A DNA stretch of 64,000 nucleotides. Source: Pilaira anomala (taxonomy: Eukaryota; Mucoromycota; Mucoromycetes; Mucorales; Mucoraceae). Below, piece after piece: positions 57,522 through 64,000 of the stretch; position 1 is the first letter of the stretch; each line of letters opens with the position of its first letter. The notes below the pieces were generated by a model. It was not told the origin of the DNA. It worked only from the letters and a program-made list of their open reading frames with translations, and searched no databases. Where the stretch lies: contig JAIXMQ010000005.1 in assembly GCA_025716855.1 (NCBI GenBank), positions 744,001-808,000 on the forward strand, in the 5' to 3' direction. Both the position numbers and the translations under genes were made by a program.

Positions 57522-59560
57522 ACTGAGCAAGTAACCAGAAAATGTTCAAGAGATCCTTCTTCAACTTGACATAAACGGCACTGCTTCCTATCGACTTTAC
57601 CAATTTGATGTAAGTAAGGTGCGATTGGGAGTATTAGGCTTAGGACCCGATAATACCATTGTGATCGAGCTTGAAGTAGAATGGGTAAGGACCAGAAAAC
57701 TTTAAAACTGCCTCCAGAAATAGTAGTCTCCATCTTGACCCGGTACTAGTGATTTGATAATTTCGAAAATCCCTTGAGGTATATTGTAGTCAAAGTGGAT
57801 TCTGTCGAAGTTGATGGATTAGTGATGAATGGTTGTGAACAAGTCTATTCTCGTCGCTAGAAGCGGTTAAAATGTAGGAAAGCATGTAAGGTTGCAATTT
57901 CACTGTATGGTGTATAAGTATATCCTTATTGAGACGGCGGCAAAGTAACAGTAGTTGCACATATTCAGTTTCAACCTGTATTCGTAAGCGGCGAAGACGG
58001 GTATCATATGTGAAAAATTTAGAGGCAGAAAAATTGCGATGTCTATGGAGCCAGTGACCTGAAGGGTATGACAAGAAGAGATAGTGAAGAGGCAGCTGAA
58101 GTATTGTGGGAAGTGAAAACTGAGAGAAATCATACATGAAATCAAAATGGTCAAAAGCTTGATAACAGGCATTGATAATTGATGTTGGGTGATTGATTTT
58201 ATGCTTGCCCCATTCAAGTACAAAAAAGGGCATTTCTGGCGGCAATGGTGCTGGAGTAATGAGTGACAAGTGCTATTTGAAGAATGGTCGAACCAGTAAT
58301 GACGTGTTGTTGGATCGAAATGCATGATAGAGATGACGCATTTGAAGAGCTAGATATTGTGTTGCTGTTTGTAACAGGCCGAGACCGCCTTGGGCCAAGG
58401 GTGGACTAAGTTGATTGCAGGATACCATAGGGCGTTTGTGTTGCCGGATATACCTATAAATTATAGATTTTAATTTGTTCAAAAAAAAAAAGTTGAGTGT
58501 GTTGTAATAATTCCAGTCAGTACCAGACTTTAGTCATGATCAATGTATTGGTGACGGCAGCCCGGCAATCGTTTAAGAAATCCATCATCCTTTTCTCCCT
58601 TTTCTCCTCATCTAATTCCAAATTTAATTCCAGTAATTGATGACAACAACTCTTGTTGTAACTGTCCTAGCTGTGTATCGATGGGGACAATGAGTGGATG
58701 TCGAAATGCAGCGGTGGGTTTTACTCGCAATATACGATTACGTTTTCGCTCCAACTGTTTGATAGTATCTTTCCTCCAATTTACATAGCTGTAGCTATAA
58801 TTTTTTATTACCTTCTTTCTTGTGGATAGTTTTACACGATCCCATTTTTCGGCAGGTGTGAGAGTGGAATTGGTTTTCTTAAAGTATGATAAGAGGTTGT
58901 GTACTTTTTGAGTGATCTGATTTCTTAAGGTATAGTGAGTAGCATATGCTGGATTTGCTTGCCAGAGTTCAGGACCGCTAGGTGATTGGCCTACGACTAA
59001 AGACATATGCATGATAGAGTGATCAGACCAATTAGCATTCAATCGACTAATTCCAGTATCCTGTAACTTATTTTGTAATAATTTTTCTATATAAATGTAA
59101 TCAATTACCGATGAAATTATCGTGTCATTCCTCGTGCGTTGAAATGTGGGTACTGTAGTCAGGTCATTCACTTGCATAGTATTGTAAAAATATTGTTATA
59201 GTAACGTAAGCCATATTGATGGAGTTGTAGTTCATGATAACGTCCTATTCCGCAAAATTGAATAATTGAAGTCATCAGAAATAATTAGCCGACTTAAATT
59301 AATTGTATCTTGTAGAGAAAATAGCATATTTGCTAGTTGATCAATGTATGCTGGTTTACATTCAGTGATCTCGAAAAAAAGGCGCCAGTAGAGCGAGAAG
59401 AACGATAAATTCGTGTCTGAAGAACATTAGTAATGCTGGTGCTACCCTGTTGTGTGGGAATGATATCGTTATATAGTAGCGAGACATTGGTTGCCTTAGT
59501 CGCCTCGGCGTAGGTTTTATACTTAGATTTTTGTCTGGAGGAAAGCATGAATGCATGAAG
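57324..59560 (-). mobile_element. Internally deleted non-LTR (LINE) retrotransposon
   Basis: Decayed minus-strand element. From its 5' side: an endonuclease-like part (DINQ-like region near 59340-59260 with LIISDDFNYS); 59177-58608 with IDYIYIEKLLQNKL and NANWSDHSIMHMSL, the end of the APE-type endonuclease; then 58482-57790 with LAQGGLGLLQTATQYLALQM, the post-RT region; then 57733-57530 with CRLCQVEEGSLEHFLVTC, the C-terminal CCHC knuckle; and 57480-57324 with ALNYYYPTFTFTIDQILQAL. Only about 125 nt separate the endonuclease from the post-RT part, so most of the reverse transcriptase, including its YxDD site, is missing. Several frameshifts and a 34-nt homopolymer break the frame. Not mobile. 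Confidence 0.82.
57485..57518. repeat. 34-nt A homopolymer inside the LINE relic
   Basis: It interrupts the C-terminal coding region right after the zinc knuckle, and the element's translation resumes on the other side. The run therefore arose or expanded after insertion. Confidence 0.85.
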
Positions 59561-59740
59561 TTTAATAAAATCGTGAATTACCTATTTTATTTTTTCAGTT
59601 CAAAAAGCGTGACGGTTTTATTTTAGTTGCTTGGTGAGTGTCAACCCACGCCTATAGAACTATTTTTTATTTTCTTTTTTTTTTTTTTTTTTTTGGTTCA
59701 TTTTGATCTTTTTTTTATTTTAATCGCCAAAGAGAAAACA

Positions 59741-61783
59741 ATGAGTCGCGAGATTGAATCAGAAGGCCGATTTAATGGTTTAAAACAAGTAGATACTTTG
59801 AAGAACAATACACGAGCAGGTGGAGCTTATATCCCGCCTCATCGCTTACGTCAGTTACAACAAAACGTAAAGGACACCAGTAGTGAAGAGTACCAACGTA
59901 TTACCTGGGAGGCACTTAAGAAATCAATCAACGGTCTCATCAATAAAGTCAATACTTCTAATGTTAAAATGATTATACCTGAACTCTTTGGTGAAAATCT
60001 CGTGAGAGGAAGAGGTCTCTATTGTCGTAGTATGATGAAGGCTCAAACTGCAAGTTTACCATTTACGCCAGTCTATGCTGCTGTCACTGCGGTTATCAAT
60101 ACGAAATTACCTGCAGTAGGTGCTTTACTATTAACTCGTTTAGTACTTCAATTTAGAAGAGCTTTTAGACGTAATGACAAGGTAAAAAAGAAGAAGAAAA
60201 ATATATTAGAGATTAAACCAAACTTATTCATCCTTTTTTTTTTTTTGTATATAGACTTCTTGTTTAGCATCTACCATGTTTATTGCTCATTTAACCAATC
60301 AACTCATTGCAGATAAAGTACTTGTACTTCAAATTTTAGCATTATTATTAGAAAGACCAACTGATGACTCTGTTGAGATCGCAGTTGGACTTATGCGAGA
60401 AGTAGGTGCACTTTTAGCCAACGTTTCTCCACGAGCCAATAATGCTATTTATGAACGTTTCCGAGCTGTTTTACACGAAGGAGAAATTGATAAACGTATT
60501 CAGTATATGATTGAAGTTTTATTCCAAGTTAGAAAAGATAAATATAAGGACAATCAACCTGTGATGGAAGAACTTGATTTAGTTGAAGAAGAGGATCAAA
60601 TTACTCATAATATAAGTTTGGATGATGATGATCTTGATGCAGAAGAAATGCTTAATATTTTCAAGTACGATCCTGATTACGAGGAAAATGAAGCGAAATA
60701 TAATGCTATTAAAGCAGAAATTTTAGGTGAGGATGGGTCAGATGAAAGTGGTTCCTCTGGTGATGATGAAAGTGGAAGTGGGAGTGAAGAAGAGGATGAG
60801 GATGAAGATGATGAAAATAAAATGGAAATTATGGATCAGACAAATAATGATATTATTGAACTTCGTCGAAAGATTTATTTGACTGTCATGTCTAGTGTTA
60901 ATTTTGAAGAAGCATGTCATAAATTGATGAAGTTACATATTCCTGAAGGACATGAGGTATTTAGTTATATTATTTTTATGTAAAAGTATATATAATGCTA
61001 ACATGTTTGTAATATTAGGTTGAACTTTGTAATATGATTATTGAGTGTGCTTCACAAGAACGTACCTATCTTAAATACTATGGTTTAATGGCCGAACGTT
61101 TTTGCAAAATGAACCGTACGTGGGTCGAGAACTTTACGAACGCTTTTACTGAAATTTATGAAACTATTCATCGTTACGAAACAAATCGACTTCGAAACAT
61201 TGGTAAATTATTTGCTCATCTTTTCAATACGGATTCTCTTCCTTGGACTGCATTCCATATTATTCGATTAACAGAAGAAGATACAACCTCTGCATCTCGT
61301 ATCTTTGTCAAGATTCTTTTCCAAGAGATTAGTGAATTCTTGGGTCTCAAAACTCTTAAAGAACGTTTATTAGATCCCTTTATGCTTGAAAGTCTTTCTG
61401 GTATGTTTCCCAAGGATAACCCAAAGAATACCCGTTTTGCTATCAATTATTGGACTAGTATTGGTCTTGGTTCACTAACAGAAGAATTACGTGAATGGTT
61501 AAGAACTGCACCACAACAAACTATTAAACGTGATAGTTCGTCCTCTGATAGTGATAGCTCTTCTTCTGGAAGTGATAGTTCATCTGGTAGCTCTTCATCT
61601 TCTGATAGTGATAGTGATAGTGGTAGTTCTTCATCATCAAGTTATAGTAGCAGAGGTGCTCGATCTCCTTCTCCTCGTAGACGTAGAAGAAGAAGTAGCA
61701 CTCCTCCTACTTCTCGTAGACGTAGACGTAGTTATTCTGACAGTCGTAGTCGTAGTCCTGTTAAACGTAGACATCGCTCATGA
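59741..61783 (+). CDS. CWC22: Pre-mRNA splicing factor CWC22 (MIF4G-MA3-RS)
   Basis: Spliceosome component needed for catalysis and, in animals, for loading eIF4A3 during exon-junction-complex assembly. 635 aa. Exons 59741-60181, 60255-60956, 61019-61783, all phase 0. [13 protein letters not shown] leads into MIF4G (about 50-265: [55 protein letters not shown]). An acidic Ser/Asp/Glu linker follows. MA3 (about 350-460) has [20 protein letters not shown], then [16 protein letters not shown]. The block [20 protein letters not shown] is diagnostic of CWC22. The tail from about 545 is Ser/Asp-rich then Arg/Ser-rich, as in metazoan but not budding-yeast Cwc22. Convergent with eL21. Confidence 0.96.
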
Positions 61784-61941
61784 AAAAAAAAAATTATGCA
61801 AATGTAATAAAGAAACACATATCCACAATACAATTAAGAACTATTTTTTTTTTTTTAGTTTTATTGCATCAAGAGAAATTTATTCATATATATTTTCTTT
61901 TTCGAAAAGAGAGAAGAAAAAAAAAGGAATTGATGACTTCT

Positions 61942-62654
61942 TTACAAGAGGGTCTCGTAAGCAATAGGAGCAATGGTTTGAGGAACATTGAACTTGGTGG
62001 AGATGTGACGAGCTTCACGAGGTTGAGCAGGGATTCTCTTGAGGTTGAAAGAGACTATAGAAAGTATATACTAAGTAAAACAAATCTTAATTATATTCAA
62101 AGATTATATCCTTACCACCGGCAGCCTTAGCCTCCTTCTTCTTTTGAGCGTTAGTTACAACACGATCCAAAAATTCTTGACGACACTTGGAGTGCTTGAT
62201 GTGTTCAACACGAACGTTGACACGCTTCTCCAAATAACGGTTACCAACGTTCTTGTGAACGAGGACACCGACAGCGGACTTGGTGACGTTATAAATGACA
62301 CCAGTACGACTAAATAAAGATATATACAATTTAATAAAAATTATATATAACCTTTTTTTTTTATGATATTTACCCGTGGTAGAACTTGTGAGGCATACCC
62401 TTTTGGACGGCAGCGTTAGCCTTGATATCAACGATATCTCCAACCTTGTAGGTCTTCAAGTAAGTAGAGAGAGGGATAGAACCATGCTCTCTGAACTTAC
62501 GAGAGAACATGTGGCGAGTACGAGCGCGAACTGTTCAAAAAAAAAATCTCATCAACACTACTGTAATTTTTGTTTTTCGTCGTTGTTTTTCCCTATGCTG
62601 CTTTTAGGTTATTGTAATCGCATAATAATACTTACGACCGAACGAGTGAGGCAT
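61942..62654 (-). CDS. RPL21: 60S ribosomal protein eL21
   Basis: Large-subunit ribosomal protein, 160 aa, the normal eukaryotic length. Exons (minus): 62654-62636 (19 nt), 62530-62374, 62309-62116, 62054-61942. Sequence landmarks: [80 protein letters not shown] and the C-terminal [13 protein letters not shown], almost identical to yeast L21. The first exon codes only six and a third residues, a common layout in intron-containing ribosomal protein genes. Codon use is strongly biased (CGT, AAG, ATC), as expected for very high expression. It shares a 535-bp divergent region with uS4. Confidence 0.97.
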
Positions 62655-63189
62655 CTTGTACGAAGTGGTATGGAAAGAGACCGAAAAAAAAAGCTCAAAG
62701 GAAAAAAATTATTATTAAAGGCTCAGAAGGAAAAAAAAAAATTGCTGTGGCTTAGGGGGATTCTTTTTTTTTTTACAACATTTTCGCGCATGTTAAGTTT
62801 ATTGTTTTGTTTTTTTTAATTGTTATTTTTTTAATTCTATATTTCATGTTACCATGGTGATATATGTATATCTATTTTAAATAAATGTTGCGTGTTTATT
62901 AATTATATTCTTTTGAATCGTAATTTTATTTTTTTCACATGTTTTTATGTTGTTTTTTTATATCTTTATTATGAATTGTATCTTGTAAAAAAGTACACAA
63001 AAAGTACACGAAAAAAAAAAGTTAACAAGTGGCTTGTTTTCTTTTAACCAATTGAAAAAGTTTGAATAAGAAAAAATTTTCAATTAAAAAAGGATGGTAC
63101 TGGTATTTTTTTTGGGGAAAATAAAGAAAAGCAAAAAAAGTTTAAGAAATTGTTTTTTTGTTCCTTCTCTTTAAACTCTATTACCTAGT
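62655..63189. promoter_or_regulatory. Divergent promoter of two ribosomal protein genes
   Basis: 535 bp between the eL21 and uS4 starts, with T- and A-rich tracts on both sides and a pyrimidine-rich leader just before the uS4 ATG. Co-expression of the two genes is expected. I recognise no homol-D, Rap1 or IFHL-type box with confidence. Confidence 0.5.
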
Positions 63190-63759
63190 ATGACTGGTAC
63201 TGTTAGAAACTACAGCAAGACTTCCAACGTCCCTAAGCGTCCTTTCGAGTCTGCTCGTCTTGATCAAGAACTCAAGTTGATCGGTGAGTTCGGTCTCAAG
63301 AACAAGAAGGAAATCTGGAGAGTCGGACTTACCCTTTCCAAGATTCGTCGTGCTGCTCGTGAACTTTTAAAGTTGGATGAGAAGGACCCCCGTCGTCTCT
63401 TTGAAGGTAATGCCCTTATTCGTCGTCTTGTTCGTATTGGTGTTCTTGATGAATCTCGTATGAAGCTCGATTACGTTCTTGCCCTCAAGATTGAAGATTT
63501 CTTGGAACGTCGTCTCCAAACTCAAGTTTTCAAGTTAGGTCTTGCCAAGTCTATCCATCATGCTCGTGTCTTGATCCGTCAACGTCACATTCGTGTTGGT
63601 AAGCAAATCGTTAACGTTCCCTCTTTCATCGTTCGTTTGGATTCTCAAAAGCATATCGATTTCGCTCTTACTTCTCCTCTTGGTGGTGGTCGTGCTGGTC
63701 GTGTCAAGAGAAAGAGAGCTCTTGCTGGTGGTGATGCCGCTGAGGATGATGAAGAGTAA
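63190..63759 (+). CDS. RPS9: 40S ribosomal protein uS4 (S9)
   Basis: Small-subunit protein involved in decoding accuracy and early assembly, 189 aa in a single coding exon. Landmarks: [60 protein letters not shown], an S4 RNA-binding domain with [19 protein letters not shown], then [18 protein letters not shown] and a basic/acidic tail ending in DDEE. Length and order equal those of yeast and human S9. Codon bias is extreme, like eL21. Confidence 0.97.
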   Translation: MTGTVRNYSKTSNVPKRPFESARLDQELKLIGEFGLKNKKEIWRVGLTLSKIRRAARELLKLDEKDPRRLFEGNALIRRLVRIGVLDESRMKLDYVLALKIEDFLERRLQTQVFKLGLAKSIHHARVLIRQRHIRVGKQIVNVPSFIVRLDSQKHIDFALTSPLGGGRAGRVKRKRALAGGDAAEDDEE

Positions 63760-64000
63760 ATTATTTTACTTCCATTCCAAAAAAAGTTTCCCTTACCTGT
63801 TTCCTCTTTAATATATGAACCTTTGCAAATAAATTACGATGTTTATTTAACTTCAAAATGAAAATTTTGTTTTTATTTATCATCTCAATTGCAAAGCACC
63901 TGTCGTTATTTAATTATTTCATTATAATTTAAATATCACAGTATCATATTCCAATTACACTGGCCCGTGTTTTGGAGAACAAAATGCATTTTGCTGTTAT
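63760..64000. other. 3' flank at right edge
   Basis: AT-rich 3' region of uS4. No gene recognised before the window ends. Confidence 0.5.

Noticed and set aside
1..64000. tRNA genes, rRNA or CRISPR arrays
   Set aside because: No convincing tRNA B-box/cloverleaf, no rRNA-like stretch and no spaced direct repeats were seen; the tandem repeats present are coding or microsatellite.

Overview
The window reads as nuclear DNA of an early-diverging filamentous fungus, most likely Mucoromycota (Mucorales-like). The evidence is AT-rich spacers, many 50-120 nt GT-AG introns, very long A/T homopolymers, a class I chitin/glucan cell-wall gene set, an RNAi-type RNA-dependent RNA polymerase, a fungal Zn2Cys6 regulator, and fungal-type ribosomal and mitoribosomal proteins. 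The species call is inference. All gene models below were spliced by hand. In each multi-exon model every exon-exon junction keeps frame.

Layout. 1-2151 (-): 5' part of beta-1,3-glucan synthase FKS1, running off the left edge. 2635-13743 (-): a 13-exon, 3446-aa SZT2-like (KICSTOR/TORC1) protein. It is divergent from 13980-18223 (+), a GRAM-GRAM-TBC Rab-GAP containing a 5-nt microexon. 18284-19277 (-): mitoribosomal mS45/Bot1. A 2 kb gene-poor gap follows. 21279-23634 (+): PIF1 helicase. 23803-25644 and 28792-30599 (+): tandem PTR2-type peptide transporters separated by 3.1 kb of empty DNA. 31.5-31.9 kb: a Tc1/mariner transposase relic. 32274-36150 (-): an RdRP whose catalytic DxDGD reads DPDED. 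It lies head to head with 36520-38934 (+), a GRF-zinc-finger SMARCAL1-like SNF2 protein that has lost its ATPase motifs. 39149-42247 (-): GH18/CBM19 chitinase with a repetitive Ser/Thr linker. 42849-45138 (+): Zn2Cys6 factor. 45220-46896 (-): TLDc protein (RTC5/MEAK7-like). 47099-48880 (-): coiled-coil protein with PPxY and NPF motifs. 49146-50129 (-): unknown nuclear-looking protein. 50373-52063 (+): twinfilin. 52434-53297 (+): Pho80-type cyclin. 53.3-56.4 kb: pseudogene debris. 56431-57059 (-): orphan protein. 57.3-59.56 kb: internally deleted LINE. 59741-61783 (+): spliceosomal CWC22. 61942-62654 (-): eL21. 63190-63759 (+): uS4.

How the genes fit together. Several genes touch nutrient/TORC1 and phosphate signalling (SZT2, TLDc protein, Pho80-type cyclin, peptide transporters, a Rab-GAP), and others touch cell wall building and turnover (FKS1, chitinase). 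These are mostly ordinary neighbours, not an operon-like cluster. The most unusual unit is the divergent RdRP / dead SNF2 pair, in which both proteins carry altered catalytic motifs and share a 369-bp promoter. It is my best candidate for an undescribed RNAi- or genome-defence-related module.
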